From Leisingera sp. ANG-M1 (GTDB lineage: Bacteria; Pseudomonadota; Alphaproteobacteria; Rhodobacterales; Rhodobacteraceae), in contig NZ_JWLC01000020.1 in assembly GCF_000813745.1 (NCBI RefSeq), positions 124,001 through 188,000 on the forward strand: a DNA stretch of 64,000 bases. The letters are read 5' to 3'. The position numbers and the translations under genes were made by a program. Below the pieces are notes generated by a model that did no database searches, had not been told where the DNA came from, and saw only the letters and a list, made by a program, of their open reading frames with translations. Of this stretch, positions 24,735 through 32,187 are shown piece by piece; the first letter of the stretch is position 1; every line of letters begins with the position of its first letter.

Positions 24735-26207
24735 ATGAGCACTGCATCTGAACCTGCTGCGGCCGGGCATGCCGCAGTTGAACCCTCAGCGGCCCCTCAG
24801 GCCGGAGCGGTCAAGCTGACGATGATCCTGTCGGGCGCGGTTTTTGCGCTGATGATGGTCTTTGGCCTGATCATGCGCGCGGCCCAGGGCCAGTGGATCG
24901 AGCTGGACCCGGCGCTGTTCTATCAGATCCTGACCGCGCATGGCGCGGGCATGGTCGGCACTGCGGCGCTCTCGGGCGCGGCCATCCTGTGGTATTTCAG
25001 CGGCCGCCATGTGGTGCTGACCGCGGGTATCTTCTGGGCCTTCCTTGGCCTGTTCCTGCTGGGGGTCGTGCTGATCCTGGGCGCGATCTTCGTCGGCGGC
25101 TACGGCGGTGCTTGGACCTTCCTGTTCCCGCTGCCCGCCCTGTCCGGCGGCGCCTGGGAAGCTGGGGCAGCCGCGGCCTTCATGTTGGGCTATGTCTCCA
25201 TTGGCGTCGGCTTTCTGCTGTATTATCTTGAGCTTGGCCGCCAGATCCATGCCCGTTACGGCAGTCTGGCGCGGGCGCTTGGCTGGAACCTGATCCTGGG
25301 GCGCGAGGACAAAAACCCGCCGCCGCCGACCATCGTAGCCGCCGCAGCTGTGACCATCTTCAACTCGATCGGCATCATCCTGGGTGCAGCCGTTCTGGTG
25401 GCCAGCCTGGTGCATCTTCTGGTGCCGGGGTTCGAGGTCGACGCGCTTCTGGCCAAGAACCTGATCTATTTCTTCGGCCATGTCTTCATCAACGCCTCGA
25501 TCTATATGGCGGTGACAGCTGTCTACGAGATCCTGCCGGAATACACCGGGCGTCCGTGGAAATCGAACCGGCTGTTTGCCATTGCCTGGAATGCGGTGCT
25601 GATCTTCGTGATGGCGGTCTACTGGCACCACCTGCTGCAGGATGTGGTGATGCCGCCCTGGATGCTGGTGGTGGGGCAGCTGGTCTCCTACTTCAGCGGC
25701 ATTCCCCTGATCGCGGTCACGGCCTTTTCCACCTTCCTTTATGTGCGCGGTTCCAGGATGACCTGGGACCTGGCGTCATCGCTCTTGGTGCTGTCGGTGG
25801 CAGGCTGGTCGGTGGGGTCGATCCCGGCTTCCATCGACGGGATGATCAGCGTCAACAAGGTGATGCATAACACCATGTGGGTGCCGGGGCACTTCCACAC
25901 CTACCTGCTGCTGGGCGAGGTTGCGATGGCCTTTGGCTTTATGGCCTGGCTGGTGCGCGGCAAAACGATCTCGCAGATGGGCGGTTTGGATCGTGCGGCC
26001 TTTGTCACCTATCTGGCGGGTGCGGCTGGCTTCGTGACGGTGTTTCTGTTCTCGGGTGCCGCCTCGATCCCGCGCCGCTGGGCGGTGCATTACGAGGAGT
26101 GGCTGACCCATGACCGCATCGGCACCCTGTTCAGTGTGCTGGTGGTGCTGGGGACGATGGTTTTCGTGCTGCGCTTCGTGGCGCGGCTGGGGCGGAGCGG
26201 CGACTGA
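24735..26207 (+). CDS. Heme-copper subunit I lacking the active-site tyrosine, probable NO reductase
   Basis: This 490-residue, roughly 12-helix protein belongs to the heme-copper oxidase superfamily. His69 and His388 should bind the low-spin heme, His386 the high-spin heme, and His249, His298 and His299 the active-site metal. In A/B-type oxidases the cross-linked Tyr is four residues after the first metal His; here that position is Asn253 (HVFIN). In C-type oxidases it is six residues before the His-His pair; here that is Val292. The lack of both tyrosines argues against O2 reduction and for NO reduction. The pattern agrees with my memory of the proposed sNOR family, which I cannot verify here. 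Confidence 0.85.
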   Translation: MSTASEPAAAGHAAVEPSAAPQAGAVKLTMILSGAVFALMMVFGLIMRAAQGQWIELDPALFYQILTAHGAGMVGTAALSGAAILWYFSGRHVVLTAGIFWAFLGLFLLGVVLILGAIFVGGYGGAWTFLFPLPALSGGAWEAGAAAAFMLGYVSIGVGFLLYYLELGRQIHARYGSLARALGWNLILGREDKNPPPPTIVAAAAVTIFNSIGIILGAAVLVASLVHLLVPGFEVDALLAKNLIYFFGHVFINASIYMAVTAVYEILPEYTGRPWKSNRLFAIAWNAVLIFVMAVYWHHLLQDVVMPPWMLVVGQLVSYFSGIPLIAVTAFSTFLYVRGSRMTWDLASSLLVLSVAGWSVGSIPASIDGMISVNKVMHNTMWVPGHFHTYLLLGEVAMAFGFMAWLVRGKTISQMGGLDRAAFVTYLAGAAGFVTVFLFSGAASIPRRWAVHYEEWLTHDRIGTLFSVLVVLGTMVFVLRFVARLGRSGD

Positions 26208-26806
26208 TGCTGGCTCGGGTTCTCCCCTCAGTTCTCGCCGCCGCGGTCGGTGGCGGGATTCTGTGGCAGGCCACTGACGGGGCGCAGGCCTTCACCAGCG
26301 AGGCGGCCCGTCGGCTGGATGTGGTGCGCGCGCCCCGTGCCGTTCCGGAGGTGCGGCTGGAGGATATGGCCGGCCGGCAGGTGCCGCTGCTGCCGCAGGC
26401 GGGCGAGGTGGTGCTGGTTGAGTTCATCTACACGGTCTGCGGCGATATCTGCCAGATTGCCGCCGCGGACTTTGCCGAGATCCGCGACCGCCTGCAGGCG
26501 CGGGGGCTGAGGGTCCGGCTGCTCTCGGTCAGCTTCGACCCGGAGCGGGACACGCCGGAGCAGATGGCGATCTATGGCGATGCGCATGACGCTGACGGCG
26601 CCATGTGGACCGTTGCGCGGCCATTGCAAAAGGATCTTCCGGACCTGCTGGAGCTGTTTGACGTGACCGTCATCCCGGATGAATGGGGCGGCTACCAGCA
26701 CAATGCCGCGATCCATGTGATCACCAGCGATAGCCGGTTTTCCGCCGTCTATGACACGGATGCGGTGGAAGCCGTGCTGGCCCATGTCGGCGGGGTGCAG
26801 CCATGA
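26207..26806 (+). CDS. SCO1/SenC family copper chaperone
   Basis: This 199-residue protein has an N-terminal anchor or signal (residues 1-20) and a thioredoxin-like SCO domain. The copper motif CGDIC lies at residues 78-82 and the third ligand His165 in YQHNAAIHV. SCO proteins deliver copper to the CuA site of subunit II. It overlaps the stop of the catalytic subunit by one base and the next gene by four. Its presence supports a functional CuA centre in this complex. Confidence 0.92.
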   Translation: MLARVLPSVLAAAVGGGILWQATDGAQAFTSEAARRLDVVRAPRAVPEVRLEDMAGRQVPLLPQAGEVVLVEFIYTVCGDICQIAAADFAEIRDRLQARGLRVRLLSVSFDPERDTPEQMAIYGDAHDADGAMWTVARPLQKDLPDLLELFDVTVIPDEWGGYQHNAAIHVITSDSRFSAVYDTDAVEAVLAHVGGVQP

Positions 26807-27363
26807 GGATGATCTGCCTCGCCCTGCTTGCCTTTGCCGAAGCGGTTGCGCTGCGGGAGGCGGCAGTGGCCAGCCCGGTCCAGCATGTTCTGGTGCAGAT
26901 GCCCTTGCTGGTGCTGGCAGGTTTCATGGCGGCCTGGGACCTGAAAGCGCCGCGCGGCTGGGCTGTGCCGTTGCTGCTGTTGGCGCTGACCGCTTTCCTG
27001 TTCTGGATGCTGCCGCGCAATGTGGACTGGGCGCTGTCCCTGGCGGGAGAAGCGGCCAAATACATCACCCTGCCGCTGCTGCTGGGACTGCCCCTGCGAC
27101 TCTCCTGGCCCTGGCTTGGCCCCATTCTGCGGGGCTTTTTGAAAGCCAATGCGCTGTCGATGCTGGGGGTGCTCGGGTTCCTTTACACCCACGCGCCGGT
27201 GCGGATCTGCAATTCTTACCTGGTTTCAGCCCAGCAGGACCTGGGTTTTGCCTTCCTTTACCTTGCCGCGGCTCTGGCCTGCCTCTGGGCTATCCCGGTT
27301 TTGTTCGGGCATCCGCGCTGCGGGCCGCTTGGCGCAGCCGGATGCTCAAGATGCGGAGCTTGA
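26803..27363 (+). CDS. Polytopic membrane protein with Cys-rich C-terminus
   Basis: This 186-residue protein has about five hydrophobic segments and ends in HPRCGPLGAAGCSRCGA. It contains a QHVLVQMPLLVLAG segment that faintly recalls CtaG-type oxidase assembly proteins, but the match is not strong enough to name it. It overlaps the SCO gene by 4 bases, so it is part of the operon. The Cys cluster and single His could bind copper. A role in assembling the heme-copper complex is likely from context only. Confidence 0.7.
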   Translation: MRMICLALLAFAEAVALREAAVASPVQHVLVQMPLLVLAGFMAAWDLKAPRGWAVPLLLLALTAFLFWMLPRNVDWALSLAGEAAKYITLPLLLGLPLRLSWPWLGPILRGFLKANALSMLGVLGFLYTHAPVRICNSYLVSAQQDLGFAFLYLAAALACLWAIPVLFGHPRCGPLGAAGCSRCGA

Positions 27364-27369
27364 AGTGAC

Positions 27370-28209
27370 ATGACCTATGCCGAAACCGTCCTGGGATTTG
27401 CGCAGCTGGCGCAGAAGAAGGGGGAGGCTCTGCGGAACGATCTGCTGGCCTTTCTGATCCTGGCCATGAAAGCGGGTGCATTTGTTGGCGCGGGCATCCT
27501 GCTGATCTTTTCCGTGGGGCAGGGGGTGGACGGTGCTATCCGGCCTATCGTGATGGGCGCGAGCTTTGGGATCGCGCTGACGCTGGTGGTGTTTGCAGGC
27601 GCCGAGCTGTTCACCGGCCACACCATGTATATGACCCACGGCCTGCTGACCGGGCAGAGCGGGCTGGGCGATCTTTTGCGCTGTTGGGCGGCCAGTTGGG
27701 CGGGCAACCTGGCGGGCGCCCTGCTGCTGGCGCTGCTGTTCGTGGCAGGTGGCGGGGGCCTGATCCTGGGCGCGGGCGAAGACGCGCTGCTGTACAAGGT
27801 GGCGGCCAAGAAGATGCACGGAACCGGTCTTCAGCTCTTTGCCAAGGCGGTGCTGTGCAACTGGTTGGTCTGCCTTGCCTTATGGTGTTCGGCGCGGGCC
27901 AAGGATGACGTGACTAAATGCATTGTGATCTTCTGGTGTCTCTACGCCTTTATTGCTGCCGGTTTCGAGCATAGCGTGGCCAATATGACCGTGTTCTCAT
28001 TGGCGCTGCTGTCCAGCCACCCGGACAGCATCTCGGTCGCGGGCGCAGCCCATAACCTGCTGTTTGTCACCTTGGGCAACGCTGCCGCCGGCGTCGGCAT
28101 CATGGGCTACGGCTACTGGCGTGCTGCCTCCCGCCCGCGGGTTCCGGGCGTCGCGCCGGTTCCGCCGGCCAACAGCAGCATTGAACAAAACAGGCAGCAA
28201 AATGGCTGA
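27370..28209 (+). CDS. Formate/nitrite transporter family channel
   Basis: This 279-residue protein has six transmembrane helices with the FNT pattern (KAGAFVGAGILL, AELFTGHTMYMT, NWLVCLALWCS, AGFEHSVANM, NLLFVTLGN). FNT pentamers conduct formate, nitrite or hydrosulfide. In an operon with an NO-reductase-like enzyme, nitrite (NirC-like) is the more likely substrate. It starts 6 bases after the previous gene and overlaps the next one by 8 bases. Confidence 0.88.
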   Translation: MTYAETVLGFAQLAQKKGEALRNDLLAFLILAMKAGAFVGAGILLIFSVGQGVDGAIRPIVMGASFGIALTLVVFAGAELFTGHTMYMTHGLLTGQSGLGDLLRCWAASWAGNLAGALLLALLFVAGGGGLILGAGEDALLYKVAAKKMHGTGLQLFAKAVLCNWLVCLALWCSARAKDDVTKCIVIFWCLYAFIAAGFEHSVANMTVFSLALLSSHPDSISVAGAAHNLLFVTLGNAAAGVGIMGYGYWRAASRPRVPGVAPVPPANSSIEQNRQQNG

Positions 28210-28714
28210 AAATCAAATGCCAGCCGGTGCCGCCTGCACAAAGGTAGGCCCCCCGGCTGCCAAGGGAATCGAAAACGCCGCCCGGAGTCTGTTATTCACC
28301 TGGGCTGGCGGAGCAATTGCCGGCAATATGATCGCGGCGCCCGCCAAATTCCAGGCGCCGTCTCTGACACTGCCGGTGGCGTTGGAGGTGGGCCGGGCGC
28401 AGTTCTTCTGGCTCGGCGTGGCCGAAGCTGTTTGTGCTTGCGCGCTCCTGCTGCTGCTGTGTGCTGCGCGGCGGCGCCCCTCCTTGCCCCTAGCGGCGGC
28501 CCTGAGCCTGTTTGCAGTGCAGAGGTTATGGATCATGCCGGTTCTGGACACTCGAACCCTTGCCATCATCACCGGCGGACAGGTGGCGGAAAGTTCTTTC
28601 CATCTGGTCTATGTCGCTTGCGAAATACTGAAAATCTGTTGCCTGATCTGGGCAGGCTCCGGGGCAAAGCCAGCGAAAATGGCAGCCTTGTCCCGCTCAG
28701 CCGTCTTTCTTTAG
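28202..28714 (+). CDS. Small membrane protein, DUF4149-like
   Basis: This 170-residue protein has four hydrophobic helices with the layout of DUF4149/TMEM205-type proteins (LLFTWAGGAIAGNMIAAP near the start, then AQFFWLGVAEAVCACALLLL and an ESSFHLVYVACEILK helix). The start ATG 28202 lies inside the end of the FNT gene and was chosen over a longer frame from 28064, which would be antiparallel to coding evidence. It is the last gene of the operon. Function unknown. Confidence 0.65.
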   Translation: MAENQMPAGAACTKVGPPAAKGIENAARSLLFTWAGGAIAGNMIAAPAKFQAPSLTLPVALEVGRAQFFWLGVAEAVCACALLLLLCAARRRPSLPLAAALSLFAVQRLWIMPVLDTRTLAIITGGQVAESSFHLVYVACEILKICCLIWAGSGAKPAKMAALSRSAVFL

Positions 28715-28846
28715 GCACCTTAAAAAGGCGGCTTAGTGCAGATTTCAGACTGCTGGACTCGCCAAGAGGCGCCCGGAGGTAGATGACCGCATCCACACAG
28801 GAAGTTCGCGGTGTTGTTCCGCATGCGGTGTCTGCATACAGTAGAC

Positions 28847-29212
28847 TCAGAAGCTGGCCTGAATTGCAACCGCAGCAAACGACGGCTCTGTCCCGGCTGT
28901 GAATTCGATCATCTCCAGATTTTGCACGCTCGGCGAATGGCCGGTAAGCGGGCTGCGGCTGCAGCACATTTCGCCCGTAGTGGGCGGCGGTTTAAGGTCG
29001 ATTTTGCGAGCGGATTGGCAATATCCTAATTTATAGCTTAGGGGTTTACTTGCTGTTTCGTCTCTCTTGAAATCAAAGTTTTGACCAACTGTGCCGCCAT
29101 ACTTTGCTACAAGTTTCGACCCAAATCCCGCCTCTTCGCGGGCTTCTCTACAGCAAGCAATAAGAAGCCGCACTTGCGCTTCCGGAATGTCTTTGACAGT
29201 CAGATTTTTCAT
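28847..29212 (-). CDS. Hypothetical protein with strong ribosome site
   Basis: This 121-residue open frame starts MKNLTVKDIPEAQVRLLIAC behind an excellent AAGGAG seven bases upstream. The first 60 residues look like a folded soluble protein with a Cys-Cys pair; the rest is lower in quality, so the 3' part may be altered. I recognise no family. It lies between the NO operon and the IS21 element and may be a truncated accessory gene. Confidence 0.45.
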   Translation of the reverse strand: MKNLTVKDIPEAQVRLLIACCREAREEAGFGSKLVAKYGGTVGQNFDFKRDETASKPLSYKLGYCQSARKIDLKPPPTTGEMCCSRSPLTGHSPSVQNLEMIEFTAGTEPSFAAVAIQASF

Positions 29213-29448
29213 AGCCGAGCTCCTTCCAGAAACATCGGCCATCGCACGCGTTCATTCCGTAGAGCCTACAGACGTCTTTGATCGGTGATGTGGACGAGAC
29301 AATAAAGTTGCTAAAGGCGAAACGGTCCATCCCGGATGCGAACAGGCATGCAATTTTGACCCCTTAGTGGGGAAATCGGCGTTCAAAAATGACCCCCTTA
29401 CACCGATGTGAATCATGCCCCCGAGGTTATCGGGGAGCACAGATTGGG

Positions 29449-31017
29449 ATGTTGGTCGTGGAGACGATAGCAAAGATCCGGCGCGCGTGTTTTCAGGACA
29501 GGAAGCCGATCAAGCAAATCTGCCGGGAACTGCTGGTATCGCGGAATACGGTGCGGAACGTGGTCCGGTCGGGTGTGACGGAAGTGACCTACGAACGCAG
29601 GGTTCAGCCTCTGCCAAAGATCGGGCCGTGGAAAGACAAGCTCGAAGAGATGCTGGCGGCGAATGCGAGGAAGCCAAAGCGCGAGGGGTTAACCCGCATC
29701 CGGATCTTCGAAGAACTGAGAGCCCTTGGATATGACGGCGTCTATGACGCTGTCCGGCGTTACGCGGCCACGTGGTCCAAGGAAGAACAAGAGGCCTCCG
29801 CGGCCGCCTATGTCCCGCTGATTTTCGATCCGGGCGAGGCCTGCCAATTTGACTGGAGCCACGAGATTGTTGTGATCGACGGCGCGGCCACCACTGTGAA
29901 GGTGGCGCATGTCCGGCTCTGCCACAGCCGCATGCTGTTTGTCCGGGCCTATCCGCGCGAGACGCAGGAGATGGTGTTCGATGCCCATGACAAGGCCTTC
30001 GCCTTCTTCAGCGGGGCCTGCACGCGCGGGATCTACGACAACATGAAGACGGCGGTAGACACGATCTTCGTTGGCCGCGACCGGGCCTACAATCGGCGCG
30101 TCCAGCAGATGTGCGGGCATTATCTTGTCGATCCCGTTGCCTGCACACCGGCGTCTGGCTGGGAGAAAGGGCAGGTCGAGAACCAGGTCGGCGTTGTCCG
30201 GCGACGCTTCTTCGTGCCCAGGTCCAAGTTTAAGAGTTACGCCGAACTCAACGCCTGGCTCGAGGACCGCTGCGTTGCTTGGGCCAAGTCCCATCCGCAT
30301 CAGGAGCTTCGAGACCGCACGATCTGGGAGGTTTTCGAGGACGAGCGGGCGAGTCTGGTGCCATACGTCGGCCCCTTTGATGGTTTCCACGCTGTGCCGG
30401 CATCAGTCTCGAAGACCTGTCTCGTCCGGTTCTACAAAAACCGCTACTCGGTGGATGGCCGCGCCGTCGGCCGGCCAGTCGAGATCCGCGCCTATGCCGA
30501 GCGGGTCGAGTTCTGGCGGGACGGCAAGATCGTAGGGCGGCATGAACGAGCCTTCGGGCGCGACAAGGCCATCTACGATCCGCTGCACTACATCCCGGTG
30601 CTGGCCCGGAAGCCTGGCGCTCTCAGGAATGGGGCTCCCTTCAAGGACTGGGAGCTGCCATCAGCGATCAGGCGCATTCAGCGCAAACTGGGCAAGGTGC
30701 CCAATGGCGACCGGCAGATGGTCCAGATCCTGAGCATGATCCCCACCGATGGGCTGGGTGCAGTGGATGCTGCCTGTGCCGAAGCGCTGAACGAAGGGCC
30801 CCCCGCGGCCTCGGTCGTCATCAACATTCTGGCCCGGCATCGTCAGCCGCCGCCGCCGCTGACCATCGATACGCCCGACGCGCTGCGACTGACCTGCGAG
30901 CCCGTGACCGACTGCAAACGCTATGACAGCCTAAGGAGACACATCCATGGAAAGATCACAGGTGCTGGACGCGATGACCCAGCTGAAGCTCTACGGCATG
31001 AAGGCCGCCTACGATGA
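29449..31017 (+). CDS. istA: IS21 family transposase IstA
   Basis: This 522-residue transposase has an N-terminal HTH (KQICRELLVSRNTVRNVVRS) and a DDE integrase core: Asp in CQFDWSHE, Asp in GIYDNMKT and Glu in GQVENQVG. A C-terminal Mu-type domain follows. ATG 29449 was chosen as the usual IstA start. The gene looks intact, but its partner istB is broken, so the element is probably immobile unless helped in trans. Confidence 0.93.
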   Translation: MLVVETIAKIRRACFQDRKPIKQICRELLVSRNTVRNVVRSGVTEVTYERRVQPLPKIGPWKDKLEEMLAANARKPKREGLTRIRIFEELRALGYDGVYDAVRRYAATWSKEEQEASAAAYVPLIFDPGEACQFDWSHEIVVIDGAATTVKVAHVRLCHSRMLFVRAYPRETQEMVFDAHDKAFAFFSGACTRGIYDNMKTAVDTIFVGRDRAYNRRVQQMCGHYLVDPVACTPASGWEKGQVENQVGVVRRRFFVPRSKFKSYAELNAWLEDRCVAWAKSHPHQELRDRTIWEVFEDERASLVPYVGPFDGFHAVPASVSKTCLVRFYKNRYSVDGRAVGRPVEIRAYAERVEFWRDGKIVGRHERAFGRDKAIYDPLHYIPVLARKPGALRNGAPFKDWELPSAIRRIQRKLGKVPNGDRQMVQILSMIPTDGLGAVDAACAEALNEGPPAASVVINILARHRQPPPPLTIDTPDALRLTCEPVTDCKRYDSLRRHIHGKITGAGRDDPAEALRHEGRLR

Positions 31018-31066
31018 GACCATCGCCACGGCGGCGAAGCGTCAGCACGAACCCTCGCGCAGATAG
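30947..31066 (+). pseudogene. istB: Truncated IstB helper ATPase
   Basis: The frame starts MERSQVLDAMTQLKLYGMKA, the usual IstB N-terminus, behind AAGGAG and overlapping the end of istA. It ends after 39 residues (KRQHEPSRR) instead of about 250, so the ATPase domain is missing entirely. A deletion or another insertion has replaced the rest. Confidence 0.85.
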
Positions 31067-31296
31067 ACTGTCAACGCCGGAAGTTATTCATCAACATATA
31101 GAGGAGCGCAACGTCGGTCTGAGGAGGACTTAGATACCTGTGTAACGGGCATTGCGTTGGCTTCAGTCGCTCTGAGGAAATATCCCTGTGCCCCTTTAGC
31201 GGATGTTTTGCGCATCCGTTCTTCAAGCACGACCTGCGGGATCAGGTCACCGCCTTTGAAGCCCTGAGCATTCCCAGTTTCCGCGACGCGCAGCCC

Positions 31297-31794
31297 TCAT
31301 GGTAGTCGTCTTTTCTGGTGGAGGTACCGCATGCTATGGTCGAACTTGTCGTCGATGGCTGTGATTTCGCGGATGTCTGTTTCCAGTTGGTCCCAGCAGG
31401 TGGAGTAATAGTCCCAGATCACATTCGGGTCGATATCACCTTGCCAGTGGTCGCGAAGCTGCGCGTCGGCGTTCTTGCCGTGTCGTTTGGCTAAAACCTC
31501 TGTCACTCGGCGGCTCAAATGGCTGCTCGCAAACAGCAGATGGATATGAATAGATTTGTTGCCCGACCACACGACAGTGTAGCCTCGGTAATCGCGATAT
31601 AGCTGAGCTAGGTGCTGATCGAGTTTGTCCAGCAAGGTTTGACCCGTTGTGTCTTTCGACCAAATCCAATCACATTGATCTTGCAATGGAGTTTCGTCAG
31701 CCTCGAACGTACACGCCCAAAATGGAGCCACCGCACAGCGTTCTTTCGGTCGTTGCCACGTCGCATCATCATACCGAAATGTGGGCTGTTGCAT
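31297..31794 (-). CDS. Primase-like (archaeo-eukaryotic primase fold) fragment
   Basis: This 165-residue frame carries features of AEP-type primases: an acidic motif (ACTFEADETP) near residue 30, an SGNKSIHIHLLF motif near residues 77-88 and a downstream IDPNV motif. Such proteins are encoded by plasmids and integrated elements. The frame stays open upstream of ATG 31794 for about 15 residues before the IS3 remnant, so the N-terminus may be cut. It is shorter than known primases. The family call is tentative. Confidence 0.5.
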   Translation of the reverse strand: MQQPTFRYDDATWQRPKERCAVAPFWACTFEADETPLQDQCDWIWSKDTTGQTLLDKLDQHLAQLYRDYRGYTVVWSGNKSIHIHLLFASSHLSRRVTEVLAKRHGKNADAQLRDHWQGDIDPNVIWDYYSTCWDQLETDIREITAIDDKFDHSMRYLHQKRRLP

Positions 31795-31819
31795 TTGTTT
31801 CCGGCGCAGGCGGCCGGTA

Positions 31820-31900
31820 TCCCAAGGCGCTGTTCCGACACTTTCATTTCGCTGCGTATCAGCTCGATGCAGGCGCGCCGACGGGCGGGGCTCAGAAGTT
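31820..31900 (-). pseudogene. Stump of IS3-family orfB transposase
   Basis: Just after orfA, in a shifted frame, the translation reads LLSPARRRACIELIRSEMKV, the usual start of the IS3 OrfB protein. The resemblance stops after about 25 residues and the sequence passes into the primase-like frame. The limits given are approximate. Confidence 0.6.
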
Positions 31901-32170
31901 TCCCCGAGCCGCCTCCTTCAGGATGAGTTTGTCCAAGGTCAGGTCCGAGACGGCTTTCCGCAGCCGTTCGTTCTCCTTCTGAAGCCGTTTGAGTTCTTTC
32001 AGTTGGTCGGTTCCCATCCCGCCATACTGTTTGCGCCAGCGGTAGTAGGTCTGCTCAGTGATGCGCACTTCGCGGATCGCATCCACGCGCTGCATCCCCT
32101 GGCCGACAAGCACATCAACTTGCCGCAGCTTCTGAACTATTTCCTCCGGCTTGTGCCGCTTGTTCGCCAT
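31892..32170 (-). CDS. IS3-family transposase OrfA
   Basis: This 92-residue HTH protein (KPEEIVQKLRQVDVLVGQGM, then TYYRWRKQYGGM and a Leu-zipper-like tail) is the IS3 OrfA. The gene itself is complete. Its partner orfB is cut after about 25 codons, so the insertion sequence is dead. Its start lies 18 bases from the stop of the hydantoinase gene on the same strand, so the element landed right behind that gene. Confidence 0.88.
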   Translation of the reverse strand: MANKRHKPEEIVQKLRQVDVLVGQGMQRVDAIREVRITEQTYYRWRKQYGGMGTDQLKELKRLQKENERLRKAVSDLTLDKLILKEAARGNF

Positions 32171-32187
32171 TCTCAGTCCTCCGTTTC

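Larger units (their letters stand above)
29288..31066 (+). mobile_element. IS21-family element, truncated in istB
   Basis: An istA gene followed at once by a cut istB identifies an IS21-family element. The left end appears to begin near 29288 (TGTGGACGAGAC), followed by internal repeats around TTTTGACCCC at about 29356 and 29388 typical of IS21 ends. The right end is lost: istB stops after 39 codons and sequence unlike IS21 follows. The exact left border is uncertain and I could not see a target duplication. Confidence 0.75.

Noticed and set aside
24735-26207. Calling this gene a standard cbb3 or aa3 oxidase subunit I
   Set aside because: The tyrosine needed for O2 reduction is missing at both known positions, while the real CcoN in the same window has it.
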